Assembly (NCBI RefSeq): GCF_030123505.1
Contig: NZ_CP126115.1
Span: 1,998,001 to 2,062,000, forward strand
Direction of reading: 5' to 3'
Length of the DNA: 64,000 nt
DNA from: Neobacillus sp. YX16
Lineage (GTDB): Bacteria > Bacillota > Bacilli > Bacillales > Cytobacillaceae
The position numbers were made by a program, and so were the translations under genes. The notes beneath the pieces were generated by a model. That model was not told the DNA's origin and made no database searches. It was given only the letters and a program-made list of their open reading frames with translations. Below, one piece after another: positions 8,531 to 17,250 of the stretch (the stretch's first letter is position 1; each line of letters opens with the position of its first letter).

Positions 8531-9907
8531 ATGGATTGCTATGAATTGATCATATTAGGCGGAGGACTGGCAGGAATGTGTGCTGCAGTGGAGGCTGGGG
8601 AGCAGGGCGTTAACGTCCTTCTGCTTGAAAAACAGGATGAACTTGGCGGCAGCACGGTCCTCAGTTCAGGGTATATGGCATTTGCAGGTACGGATATGCA
8701 GGAGAAGGCAGGAATAATCGATTCTACTAAATCCCTTTTGGCTGACATGGTGGAAGTTGGCGGTGGAGTAAATGAAAAAACACTAGTAGACGCTTATGGC
8801 AAACAACAGTTAGAAACCTATCATTGGCTGGTTGACCACGGTATCGAGTTCAGATCGTTGGAAGCGGTAAGTGGTCATAGTGTTCCACGTGGGCATATTA
8901 TTGATCCTCATCAAGCAATCCAGTCCTTATACCGAAGGGTTAAACAGTTACCAAACGTGACAATTTGCTTTAATGCTCCAGCACGAAGACTACTTAAGAA
9001 TGCTGAAGGTCGGATTGATACGGTATTATACGAGGCCGAAGGTGCAGAGAAAAAAGCGCTCGCGACTAAAGGGGTATTAATTGCCTCTGGAGGGTTTGCT
9101 AAAAGTGAAGAGCTGCTTGGTCATTTTGCACCGCAATTAAAGGGGGCATTAAGGATTGGTGGTGCTGGGAGCCACGGTGACGGTATTCGGATGGCTTGGG
9201 AACATGGTGCATGGGTCCAGGATCTGCCGTATTTAAATGGAACGTACGGTTTCCATCCAAGTGCAGCAGGAGCGGTTAAGTCGCAGGGATTGGCTTTTTA
9301 CAAAGGTGCAATTATGGTTAATCAGTTTGGTAAGAGATTCGTTAATGAGTCTATTTCTTATAAATTATTAGGTAAAGCAGCTTTCGAGCAGCCGGAGCAG
9401 ATTAGTTATCAGGTTTGGGATCAGACCGTCATGGATAAGAGTGTATTTGATGATCCCCTCTATGACTTTGAATTGTTAAATAGACGCCGACTGCTATACA
9501 AGGCTGGTACCTTGGAGGAATTGGCAGATTGCATTGATGTTCCAATAGAAGTATTGGAAGATACCATTTCTAGATATAATCAAGGCGTTCTTAACGGAGA
9601 AGATCCAGACTATGGCAGAAATTCTTTGACACATAACTATGGAAAACCAACACCAATTGAAAAAGCCCCATTCTATGCATTCGAATCAACAGTCGCTATG
9701 CTGGCAACCTATGCAGGTGTGTCTGTCAATGCTGAAGCCAAGGTAGTGAATTCTTTCGGTGAGCCGATTCCGGGATTGTATGCAGCGGGAGAAGTAACTG
9801 GCGGATTCCATGGGGCCGGATACATGACGGGAAGTTCGTTGGGGAAGGCAGCGGTATTTGGACGGGTTGCTGTTCGGCAGGCATTGTCTGAGAACGCAGT
9901 TGTTTGA
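8531..9907 (+). CDS. FAD-dependent oxidoreductase, fumarate reductase/3-ketosteroid dehydrogenase-like
   Basis: This 458-residue flavoprotein has LIILGGGLAGMCAAVEA at the N-terminus, then EKQDELGGSTVLSSGY, the pattern of flavocytochrome c/3-oxosteroid 1-dehydrogenase-type proteins rather than TcuA. The C-terminal PGLYAAGEVTGG and GYMTGSSLGKA close the FAD site. It lacks heme-binding and signal sequences. It begins six bases after the HbpS-like gene, with GGGGAG as ribosome binding site. It could introduce or reduce a double bond next to a carbonyl or carboxylate. It is the third FAD_binding_2 family protein in 9 kb. Confidence 0.85.
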   Translation: MDCYELIILGGGLAGMCAAVEAGEQGVNVLLLEKQDELGGSTVLSSGYMAFAGTDMQEKAGIIDSTKSLLADMVEVGGGVNEKTLVDAYGKQQLETYHWLVDHGIEFRSLEAVSGHSVPRGHIIDPHQAIQSLYRRVKQLPNVTICFNAPARRLLKNAEGRIDTVLYEAEGAEKKALATKGVLIASGGFAKSEELLGHFAPQLKGALRIGGAGSHGDGIRMAWEHGAWVQDLPYLNGTYGFHPSAAGAVKSQGLAFYKGAIMVNQFGKRFVNESISYKLLGKAAFEQPEQISYQVWDQTVMDKSVFDDPLYDFELLNRRRLLYKAGTLEELADCIDVPIEVLEDTISRYNQGVLNGEDPDYGRNSLTHNYGKPTPIEKAPFYAFESTVAMLATYAGVSVNAEAKVVNSFGEPIPGLYAAGEVTGGFHGAGYMTGSSLGKAAVFGRVAVRQALSENAVV

Positions 9908-9925
9908 GAATGATAGATTGGGCGT

Positions 9926-9965
9926 AACGCAAATATAATTTGAGAAACGCAGATATAATTCGATA
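9926..9965 (+). repeat. two tandem 20-bp repeats, each with a TATAAT
   Basis: AACGCAAATATAATTTGAGA is followed directly by AACGCAGATATAATTCGATA (17 of 20 identical). They lie in the 90-base gap before the racemase-fold gene. They could be a tandem operator or promoter elements, but no good -35 box is placed for either TATAAT. Confidence 0.5.
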
Positions 9966-9997
9966 CAATACAATTCCATAAAAAGGAGGTCTTCTGT

Positions 9998-10843
9998 ATG
10001 AAAATTTGGCATCAAAGTCTTACAACTATTGACCGGGTTCCCCATTATCGGGATGCAATCATCAAACATGTAAGCAGGATTGCTCGCCAGGATGTCGAGG
10101 TGGTTTTACATGGTATGTCGGAAGAGACATATCCTTCCCATTACCCTGGGATCTTTATAACCCATTCCTACCTGCAAAATCTCCACCGGGAACAGTTCGT
10201 ACGAGCTGCTCTTACAGCTGAAAAAGCCGGGTACGATGCAATGTTCATTGCAACCATACCGGACGTAGGGCTTCTGGAAGCACGTACGTTGGTAGATATT
10301 CCTGTAGTGGGGTATGGTCAAGCCTCCTTCCATATGGCATCCATGCTTGGGGACCGTATAGGAGTAGTAAATTTCCTAGCTCCATTAGCAGATCAACTCC
10401 GTCAGAATGCTGACAAGTACGGATTAGGAGGAAAACTTGGTCCAATCGTTCAAACTGAGGTGGGCTTTGACGATATTATGGCCGGATTCAATGACCCTGA
10501 GCCGATCATTGAATCCTTCAAAAAAGCAGCGGAGCTGGCTATTGCAGATGGAGCCGATGTAATCATTCCAGGAGAGGGTCCAATGAATGTCTTTTTAGCG
10601 ACACATGGAATTTCTAGAATTGGCGATGTGCCAGTGGTTGACTCCTTTGCGGCTGGAATCAAGATGTGCGAGTCACTTGTAGATTTGCGCAAAAATTCCG
10701 GTGTCTATATGACCCGTCGTGGATTCTACAATGCAAAGCCACCTGTTGAGGCAGTGGAAAGACTAAGGGAAATGTACGGACTCATACCTTCTCCTAATCC
10801 TAAAGACGACAATGGGCTATCCGTTACAGGGATAGGAGTTTAA
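9998..10843 (+). CDS. aspartate/glutamate/hydantoin racemase-superfamily protein lacking both catalytic cysteines
   Basis: This 281-residue protein has the Asp/Glu racemase fold pattern: MKIWHQSLTT at the start, YDAMFIATIPDVGLLEAR in the middle, and GADVIIPGEGPMN in the second half. Racemases and maleate isomerases of this superfamily use two cysteines, normally found in C-x-x-D-x-G and G-C-x-G/M positions. Here those places hold Thr86 and Glu193, and the only cysteine is Cys224. Classical two-cysteine racemisation is therefore unlikely; a decarboxylase, lyase or hydrolase-like role is possible. A strong AAAAGGAGG site precedes the ATG. It lies between the FAD genes and ETF genes, so a pathway role is inferred. 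Confidence 0.75.
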   Translation: MKIWHQSLTTIDRVPHYRDAIIKHVSRIARQDVEVVLHGMSEETYPSHYPGIFITHSYLQNLHREQFVRAALTAEKAGYDAMFIATIPDVGLLEARTLVDIPVVGYGQASFHMASMLGDRIGVVNFLAPLADQLRQNADKYGLGGKLGPIVQTEVGFDDIMAGFNDPEPIIESFKKAAELAIADGADVIIPGEGPMNVFLATHGISRIGDVPVVDSFAAGIKMCESLVDLRKNSGVYMTRRGFYNAKPPVEAVERLREMYGLIPSPNPKDDNGLSVTGIGV

Positions 10844-10879
10844 AACGAAAAAGTGAACAAATAGAGAGGTGAAATTAAG

Positions 10880-11674
10880 ATGCACATAGTTGTATGTCTT
10901 AAACAGGTTCTAGACCCGGAAATTACACCAAAATATTTTAAAATTGATCCCGAGACGAATCGTCCTGAGAATAGTGACACTGACTTTGTACTAGATTCAT
11001 TTGCGGAGAATGCGCTTGAACTAGCTGTTCAACTTCGTAATAAGGTTCCTGGAGCTACTGTAACAGCACTTTGTCTAGGTGATGAGGAATCGGAGGAGGT
11101 ACTACGCAGGGCACTCGCCTTTACTGCGAATGCAGCTGTAAGGGTGTGGGATGAAGAATGGGAGAATTTAGATGGACAGGCTGTTGGCCATATTCTAGCA
11201 CAAACCATTAAGTCCTTAGGAGGAGCAAAACTTGTGCTGACAGGGTACCAAGCAAGTGATATCGAGGAAGGTCTTGTTGGACCTGTTATGGCTGAAGAAT
11301 TAGGAATTCCTTGCGTAACACTTGTTTCAGACCTTGAGGTGGAAGAGAATAGTGCAAAGGCTACTGTTGAAGTTGAAGGTGGATATGCTGTTGTCAGTGT
11401 TCCATCTCCTGCTGTATTTACCATCATAAGCTCTGAGACAAACGTTCCAAGGCTTCCGAAGGTCAAGGATATTAGACTTGCGAGAAGTAAACCCATTGTA
11501 CTATTAGAATCAGAAGATCTTAATCTTGATCCTGAGCGTTGTCAACCAGGTGTTAAGCTAGAGCGGGCATACGTCCTGAATAAGGAAGTTGCTTGCCAGG
11601 TCTTGCCTGGCAATGATGGCGCAGAACTTGCTAGCGAATTAGCTGACCGGCTTTTTGCTCTCAAGATTATATAG
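10880..11674 (+). CDS. etfB: electron transfer flavoprotein, beta subunit
   Basis: This 264-residue protein has the ETF beta N-terminus HIVVCLKQVLDPE, the AMP-binding region, and the family segment LVLTGYQASDIEEGLVGP. It forms a heterodimer with EtfA that shuttles electrons from flavin dehydrogenases to the quinone pool. The gene starts 36 bases after the racemase-fold gene. Its stop codon overlaps the ribosome binding site of the alpha subunit, typical of coupled ETF genes. No ETF-quinone oxidoreductase is present in the window. Its place behind several flavoproteins suggests it is their electron acceptor. Confidence 0.93.
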   Translation: MHIVVCLKQVLDPEITPKYFKIDPETNRPENSDTDFVLDSFAENALELAVQLRNKVPGATVTALCLGDEESEEVLRRALAFTANAAVRVWDEEWENLDGQAVGHILAQTIKSLGGAKLVLTGYQASDIEEGLVGPVMAEELGIPCVTLVSDLEVEENSAKATVEVEGGYAVVSVPSPAVFTIISSETNVPRLPKVKDIRLARSKPIVLLESEDLNLDPERCQPGVKLERAYVLNKEVACQVLPGNDGAELASELADRLFALKII

Positions 11675-11687
11675 GGGGAATTCAACT

Positions 11688-12668
11688 ATGTCGAGAATTC
11701 TTGTATTTGCAAATCAACAGGGGGATGGCTTGAGTTCAGGTGCCAAGGAAGCTCTAGCATTTGGCAGTCGCTTGGCTAGTTCCACTGGAGGTGAAGTTCG
11801 TTCTGTCACACTTGGACCTTTTGCTGAGACTGGCGCTAAGGAAGCAATAGCCAGTGGGGCAAGCATCGCTTACACCATTTCTAATCCTTTGCTAGCTGAA
11901 TATGATGTTGAACTGTTTGTTAACAGTATCCATACAGTTTTTCAACAGTCTGGAGCCGATATCCTTATCCTGTCCTTCGACAAGATGGGTAAGGATTTAG
12001 TAGGCAGATTAGCTACACGTAATTGCGCATCTGCTATTACGGAAGTAGTTGATTTTCATACCAGCAATGACAAACTAACATTGGTTCGCCCAATCTATGG
12101 AGACAAGGCATACGGGGAATACACTACTACCCGTTCTAAGGTGGTAGTTGGTATCCGTCAAAAGAGTCAGGAGTTAGCGGAGTTTGACGAGACAGCAACA
12201 GGTGAAATCATTCCAGTAGACTATTCTCCTTCAGAAGAGATAATTGTAACGAAATTAGTTGTTAAGATTCAGTCGGCTTTGTCAGATATTCGGCTCGAAG
12301 ATGCGTCAATTATTGTTTCTGGTGGACGAGGTATCGAAGGTGCTGAGGGCTTCAATATGCTTCAAACACTGGCAAACTTACTGGGAGGTACTGTTGGTGC
12401 TTCGCGAGCAGCCTGTGATGCGGGCTGGGTTCCTTCTAATCTTCAAGTGGGGCAGACTGGTGCAGTTGTAGCTCCAGACCTTTATATTGCAGTAGGCATT
12501 TCAGGTGCCAGTCAGCATTTAGCAGGTATTACAAATGCAAAAACTGTTGTTGCCATTAATACAGACGTTGAGGCTCCAATCTATAAAAGGGCAAATATTG
12601 GAGTCGTAGCTGATTATAAAACTGTCATTCCTGCACTAACTGAAAAGTTAAAAAAAGTGCTAATATAA
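11688..12668 (+). CDS. etfA: electron transfer flavoprotein, alpha subunit
   Basis: This 326-residue protein holds the C-terminal FAD domain of ETF alpha: VSGGRGIEGAEGF, GGTVGASRAACDAGW, VGQTGAVVAPDLYIAVGISGASQH and VVAINTDVEAPIYK. The start at 11688 (MSRILVFA) sits 8 bases after AGGGGGAA, and the protein begins like other EtfA proteins. An in-frame start 11 codons upstream would overlap etfB. It is the last gene of the catabolic cluster and is followed by a terminator. Confidence 0.93.
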   Translation: MSRILVFANQQGDGLSSGAKEALAFGSRLASSTGGEVRSVTLGPFAETGAKEAIASGASIAYTISNPLLAEYDVELFVNSIHTVFQQSGADILILSFDKMGKDLVGRLATRNCASAITEVVDFHTSNDKLTLVRPIYGDKAYGEYTTTRSKVVVGIRQKSQELAEFDETATGEIIPVDYSPSEEIIVTKLVVKIQSALSDIRLEDASIIVSGGRGIEGAEGFNMLQTLANLLGGTVGASRAACDAGWVPSNLQVGQTGAVVAPDLYIAVGISGASQHLAGITNAKTVVAINTDVEAPIYKRANIGVVADYKTVIPALTEKLKKVLI

Positions 12669-12718
12669 AATAATTAAAGGGTTCCGTTTTCGGGTGCTTT
12701 CTTATTAAAAGACACAAG

Positions 12719-12748
12719 AAAAGACGTATGAATTGCATACGTCTTTTT
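12719..12748 (+). terminator. bidirectional terminator after etfA
   Basis: Stem AAAAGACGTATG / CATACGTCTTTT with a 5-base loop and flanking A and T runs. It ends the catabolic cluster and, being symmetric, could also stop transcription arriving from the minus-strand lyase gene. Confidence 0.85.
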
Positions 12749-12763
12749 CTTTATTTATCATTT

Positions 12764-12972
12764 GATTAAGCACCCAATCTGATAAATAGGCGGAAAAATT
12801 CCGCTAATTTAGTAAATAGCTTTGAAATTAGCTTAATTAGACGGAGAGATTCCGCCTATTTGCTCGAAAATCGTTAAAAGGGGAGATTTTGCTTTCCATA
12901 GTCGGAAAATCTCCCCTTATATACTCCGATACGAGCTCCAATATCCAACTAATCGGAAAATCTCCGCCTATA
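12764..12972 (+). repeat. dispersed structured repeat, copy A (about 209 bp)
   Basis: Begins GATTAAGCACCC and ends near CTCCGCCTATA. It holds several short inverted repeats built on GCGGAA/TTCCGC and GGGAGATTTT/AAATCTCCCC, so the RNA or DNA could fold into several hairpins. A second copy in the same orientation with similar length lies at 61989-62196. The gap between etfA and the lyase gene contains only this repeat and the terminator. Function unknown; this type of multi-hairpin intergenic repeat recurs in Bacillus-group genomes. Confidence 0.8.
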
Positions 12973-13008
12973 GCAATTGGCAGGGTGGTTGTTTTTATTA
13001 TTATGTCT

Positions 13009-15493
13009 TTATTTTTGTGCCAACATGTCAATGAATAATTTAGCTTTATGTGTCAAGTTCAGTTTTGCACTAGAAGAGATGTAAGCCGCATTATTTTTTT
13101 TATTGATTTCTAATACATATTTCTCCAGGAATGTTAATGCTTGCTTTTCAGACCCTTTTTCCAAATGGTGTTGTGCCTGTTTGAGTGAATTTTCTAATTT
13201 GGAAGCTAACGGTCCAGTTAATTCATTATTTGCTACATATTCTGCCATTGTTTCTTCCAAAACTGAAAACAATCCTGGTGTTGAAAGATTTGGAATAGGG
13301 ACCTTTGCCCAATCAGTATCACTTCCAAAGTAAAAGCTTGTATAGGAAGGCTGATTATATGTTGTACTTTGTCTAGCTACTTCTGCACGGTATTGGGCAT
13401 CATGCATTAACGTATACAATTTGTGGTTAGTAACCTCAGTACTTGAGTAAATACGAATCGCTGAACTATCTTCGGTCCTTACTAGAAGTTCTTCTCTCCA
13501 GTCACCAAAGATATCTGCAACTAAACTTGGGTTGCCCTTTGTACCGTTATTGGTTCTTGTGCCCTCAGCTGTAAGAACTCTGCCTTTTTTCCAATCATCA
13601 ATGATGGTGGTACCGTTACCTGAACCATTCACAATTTGAGTGGTCAAATCAGCAGCCCATTTAATATTCATATTTGTGCCAGGTGATGAGTTACTAATTT
13701 TGTTTCATCGGCGCTCCACAATCCAACGGCCCAAGTTTCTAAACCAGGATGTGTTGGATCAACGTCACCAACCATTCCTCGTCCTGTATCCTTGCCGGTG
13801 TAGCCTCCATAAATAATATCTCCTGTTTTAGCATCCCGTAATGAATAGCCATAAGGTGCCCATGCAGCGCCTTCATGGACCATAAAGATTTCCATTCCCG
13901 GCCTGTTTGGATCGATATCTGTTACGTGCATCGCGTCTCCATGGCCAAGTCTAGCAGTTGTTCCAGGTGCTGCGCTTTCTGGAGGCATTATATCCATTGA
14001 ACTGTATAACAAGGAGCCATCATCATCAATGGTCGCACTTCCGTAAACGATTTCTTGTTTGCCATCTCCATCTACATCAGCTGCACTCAGGGAATGTGCC
14101 CCTTGTGTTGTCAGGGTGCCAAATTCCGGATCAGTCCCGTCTCTGCCATGCGGACCATCATTAAATGGATTACTCATTGGGGTCCAGCCGCTATCAACAG
14201 TCCAATTTTCTTTTAGTTCTTTACCATCCCAGCTATATGTAACGAGATTGGCTCTTGTGTAATAGCCACGGGCAAACACGGCGTATGGCTTTTCTCCATC
14301 AAGATACGCGACATTTGCAAGGAACCGGTCGACACGGTTACCTGGTTCAATTCTAGACATTGCATAGTCGCCCCACATTAGGCCATCATCATGTCTGCCT
14401 GGTTTGTAATCGATCGTATCCATTTCTTCGCCTGTTTCACCATTGAAGACCGTTAAATATTCTGGACCCTCTAAAATAAAGCCTTCAAATGCTCGTAAAT
14501 TATTTCGTCCGCTTCGACTTGGTGCATATGTATCCATGAAATAATCTGTTAAACTCTCAGCATCTTCTTTTGATAATGGATAGTTGTATTGTTTATCAAT
14601 ACCAAAGGCTTCTTCAAGCGTGCTTGGCCAATTTCCGTTTACCACTTCTTCGTGCTGATGCCAGCTCAAAAACATGTCAACAACATGGTTATAATAGTCT
14701 TCGGTGCTCATTCGATAATCATCTTCGTTGCTATATCCAGCATCGATGTCTTTTTGAGGCATTGTAATAAACTTTTCAGAGGTGACATTTCCTTTATTAT
14801 CAAACTTAACAATTTTAGTGCCAGGTGCAGTTTTGAACATTATTTCGGATTTGCCATCCCCATCAAAGTCATAAACTAAGAACTGTGTATAGTGCGCACC
14901 AGAACGAATATTAACGCCTAAGTCTATCCGATATAAGAGTGTCCCATCAAATTTATAACAATCAATATAGGTGTTACCGGTGTATCCTACCTGTGAAACA
15001 TCCTTAGAGTTAGAGGGATCCCACTTAACAAAATACTCATATTGCCCGTCCCCATCAACATCACCGACGCTCATATCATTTGCAGAATAGGTATAACTCT
15101 CTCCTGCGGGAGTCACACCATCAGCTGGTTTCTTAAGATGTAAATCAACATAGGATTGCTTCCATGGAGTAATAGAAGTACTTTGATCCAGCTCTTTTCC
15201 ATCTAAAACGGAACGAACATAATAGCGGGAATCGGAGTCCCCATCTTGATCTACAAAGTTGGTGCTGTCTTTTACACTTGCAATCAATTTACCATCACGA
15301 TATACATTGAAGTTGACACCAGTTAATCCTGTTTCAGAATGACCTTTCGCTTCATTCGCTAATAATCTCCAGCTTAGGAATACTCCCTCAGAGGTTGATG
15401 CGGCAATTAAACCTCTATCGAGATATTCTAATTGGATGCTAGGGGCAGTGCTAAAGCAGTGGATAGTACCTTTTTTGTAAATGTCTTCTTCAA
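13009..15493 (-). pseudogene. rhamnogalacturonan lyase, PL11 family (YesW-like), disrupted by two frameshifts
   Basis: The product resembles YesW, which cleaves rhamnogalacturonan I by beta-elimination. It has the PL11 start QLEYLDRGL, SYTYSANDMSVGDVDGDGQ, several Ca-binding DxDGDG loops, and GDWREELLVRTEDSSAIRIY near the end. A helical module (about the last 90 residues) resembles C-terminal FIMAH-type modules of secreted enzymes. The main open frame ends at 13668 (THHLAQI-stop). Restoring one base in the A-run (T-run 13698-13701 on the + strand) gives TKISNSSPGTNMNIKWAAD, the expected continuation. Likewise AAGGAGG at 15509-15503 is followed after 9 bases by TTG at 15493, which opens a signal peptide (MKKTFTKKVLSTALALPLA) in another frame. 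One missing base near 15430-15460 would join it to the lyase. The ATG at 15512 overlaps the ribosome binding site and is rejected. Either a decaying gene or two sequencing indels. Confidence 0.85.
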
Positions 15494-15502
15494 ATTTGTT
15501 AT

Positions 15503-15509
15503 CCTCCTT
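15503..15509 (-). promoter_or_regulatory. ribosome binding site that sets the true start of the rhamnogalacturonan lyase
   Basis: AAGGAGG on the minus strand is placed nine bases before the TTG at 15493. An ATG at 15512 lies upstream of this site and would translate it as codons, so it is a chance start. Confidence 0.75.
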
Positions 15510-15537
15510 CATTTTTTAATACGGTTCTTCATAAAAG

Positions 15538-15781
15538 GCTGTGTTAAAGGTAAATTTATAATTTTAGAACTCTGTTGATTTGTGCGGAAGGCGCGAGACT
15601 CCTCGAAAATGCTATCACATTTTCTTCGTGCGTGGGCGGATTCGAGGATGTAAATCAATGTCCTGCAGGAGGACGGGACAGGGGAGACCCCTCAGGCGCT
15701 TTGGCGTCGAGGAGGCTTCCCGAACCGCCTGCGGAAAGCAAAGCGACTGGAGCACAAATCAACAGCCCAATTTAACACAGC
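15538..15781. repeat. MITE-like dispersed repeat with nested terminal inverted repeats, long copy
   Basis: Outer ends GCTGTGTTAAA (15538-15548) and TTTAACACAGC (15771-15781) are perfect inverted repeats. Inner ends CTGTTGATTTGTGC (15572-15585) and GCACAAATCAACAG (15752-15765) are a second perfect pair. The G/C-rich interior (GGGGAGACCCC, CGAGGAGG, CCTGCGGAAAGC) stands out from the local A/T-rich DNA and is shared with 18106-18254. This copy carries about 60 extra bases inside. It lies 45 bases ahead of the lyase start, in the likely promoter or leader of that gene. No transposase is encoded. Confidence 0.75.
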
Positions 15782-16141
15782 ATCATAAAAAAAGAATGAA
15801 CACGCTTACAATATTATATTTTAAATATTCCGAATACCAAATGTAATAATCAGTTCTCTTTAATAAAAAAACAGTGATAAGAGTTAGAAAAACCGCGGAG
15901 TATGTCTATTTTCATAGCCTAAATGACCTGCTAGACTACTATTTGGATGTTCTTCATCAAATCAAAATGAAAAACTGCCCGTATAGAACGAAAGTGAAAA
16001 CACTGTTTTTTAATAAATAAAAACTGAATTTTACATTAAATACTTAAATTAGTTTAAATATAATGAAACTGTATACCCTGGAAATCTTTTTTTAAAAATT
16101 TACCTTACCAATCTTTACTACATAAGAGGAGGAAATCATAA
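15782..16141. other. gap between repeat and GH105 gene; small unassigned reading frame
   Basis: A 48-codon frame from GTG at 15874 to TAA at 16018-16020 encodes a peptide with a run such as YFHSLNDLLDYYLDVLHQIK. It has no ribosome binding site and no recognised family. TAATAAAAAAACAGTG at 15861-15876 and its near complement CACTGTTTTTTAATA at 16001-16015 flank it. This could be the remnant of an inserted element. The rest is A/T-rich with a candidate promoter (TATAAT at 16059). Confidence 0.3.
16036..16064 (+). promoter_or_regulatory. possible promoter of the GH105/CE12/GH42 operon
   Basis: TATAAT at 16059-16064 is a perfect -10 box. TTAAAT at 16036-16041 gives a 17-base spacer but is a weak -35 box. 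Position 78 bases before the first gene of the operon is suitable. An activator may be needed. Confidence 0.4.
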
Positions 16142-17227
16142 ATGCTTAGACTTGAAATTGAACAGAAAATTGAGCTCTTGATTGATAACTTAATTAACCT
16201 AAATGATCCAGACGGGAAATACGCTATACCGCTTGCTGATGGAAGAAAAATTGATAATAAGAGCTTTAACTATTGGGAATGGACAGCGGGTGTAGGCCTT
16301 TATGGAATGATGAAATATTATAAATTAACCAAAAAGGAAGAAGTATTAACTATTATTGTAAAGTGGTTTAATGATCAATTTAAAGAACTACCAGTCGAAA
16401 AAAATGTTAATACGATGGTACAAATGTTAACGCTTGCATATTTGTATGAAGAAACAGGGAATCCAACCTATCTTCCATATTTAGAAACCTGGGGTGACTG
16501 GCTGTACCACGATATGCCAAGAACAAAGGATGGCGGCATCCAGCATGTTGTTTTTGGTAATGAGAATTATCAGCAACTATGGGATGACACCTTAATGATG
16601 AGCATTCTGCCTTTAACGAAAATTGGTTTATTGTTAAATAAGCCGGAATATGTGGAAGAGGCAAAAAAACAATTCTTAATACATATTAAGTATTTATTTG
16701 ATAAGAAAACAGGATTGTGGTTCCATGGTTGGACGTTTGAAGGAAATCACAATTTTGCTGAAGCTCTATGGGGACGTGGTAATTCATGGGTAACCATTGC
16801 GATTCCTGAATTTCTGGATTTAGTAGAATTAAATGAAAAAGATCCCGTTCGTCAAATCCTGATTGATACGTTAGAAAGACAATTAGAAGCACTTGAAACG
16901 TGCCAAAATGAAAACGGTTTATGGCATACCCTGCTGCTCGATCCTACCTCCTATGTTGAGGCATCCTGTACAGCTGGTTTTGCTTTTGGAACATTAAGAT
17001 CGGTCCGTAAACGATATGTTGGAAAGAAATACATGGATATGGGATTAAAGGCCATTAAGGCTGTTATTGAAAATATTGATGAAACTGGAGAATTACAGCA
17101 TGTTTCAGCTGGAACGGCAATGGGGGAAACACAAGAATTTTATAAGCAGATTCCTGTCACAGCGATGCCGTATGGACAATCAATGGCGATTCTATCACTA
17201 GTAGAATACTTACATTACAGAATATAA
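16142..17227 (+). CDS. GH105 unsaturated rhamnogalacturonyl hydrolase (YteR/YesR-like)
   Basis: This 361-residue (alpha/alpha)6-barrel enzyme removes the 4,5-unsaturated galacturonic acid that lyases leave on rhamnogalacturonan fragments. It shows the catalytic aspartate in LWDDTLMM (Asp149), the WGRGNSW loop, and the ENGLWHTLLLD and CTAGFAFG segments of the family. No signal peptide is present, so it acts on imported oligosaccharides. AGAGGAGG precedes the ATG. It is first in an operon with an isomerase 24 bases downstream. A second GH105 is at 19745, which may prefer a different fragment, for example one with unsaturated glucuronic acid. Confidence 0.9.
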   Translation: MLRLEIEQKIELLIDNLINLNDPDGKYAIPLADGRKIDNKSFNYWEWTAGVGLYGMMKYYKLTKKEEVLTIIVKWFNDQFKELPVEKNVNTMVQMLTLAYLYEETGNPTYLPYLETWGDWLYHDMPRTKDGGIQHVVFGNENYQQLWDDTLMMSILPLTKIGLLLNKPEYVEEAKKQFLIHIKYLFDKKTGLWFHGWTFEGNHNFAEALWGRGNSWVTIAIPEFLDLVELNEKDPVRQILIDTLERQLEALETCQNENGLWHTLLLDPTSYVEASCTAGFAFGTLRSVRKRYVGKKYMDMGLKAIKAVIENIDETGELQHVSAGTAMGETQEFYKQIPVTAMPYGQSMAILSLVEYLHYRI

Positions 17228-17250
17228 AAGAAGTATAGGTGGGGATGTAA

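Noticed and set aside
13690..13710. Programmed -1 frameshifting in the rhamnogalacturonan lyase
   Set aside because: The site ACAAAATTAG is not a proper X-XXY-YYZ slippery heptamer, and a second frame break near 15430-15460 makes mutation or sequencing error more likely.
15510..15512. ATG at 15512 as start of the rhamnogalacturonan lyase
   Set aside because: The codons that follow are the AAGGAGG ribosome binding site; the peptide before QLEYLDRG does not look like a signal peptide or mature N-terminus.
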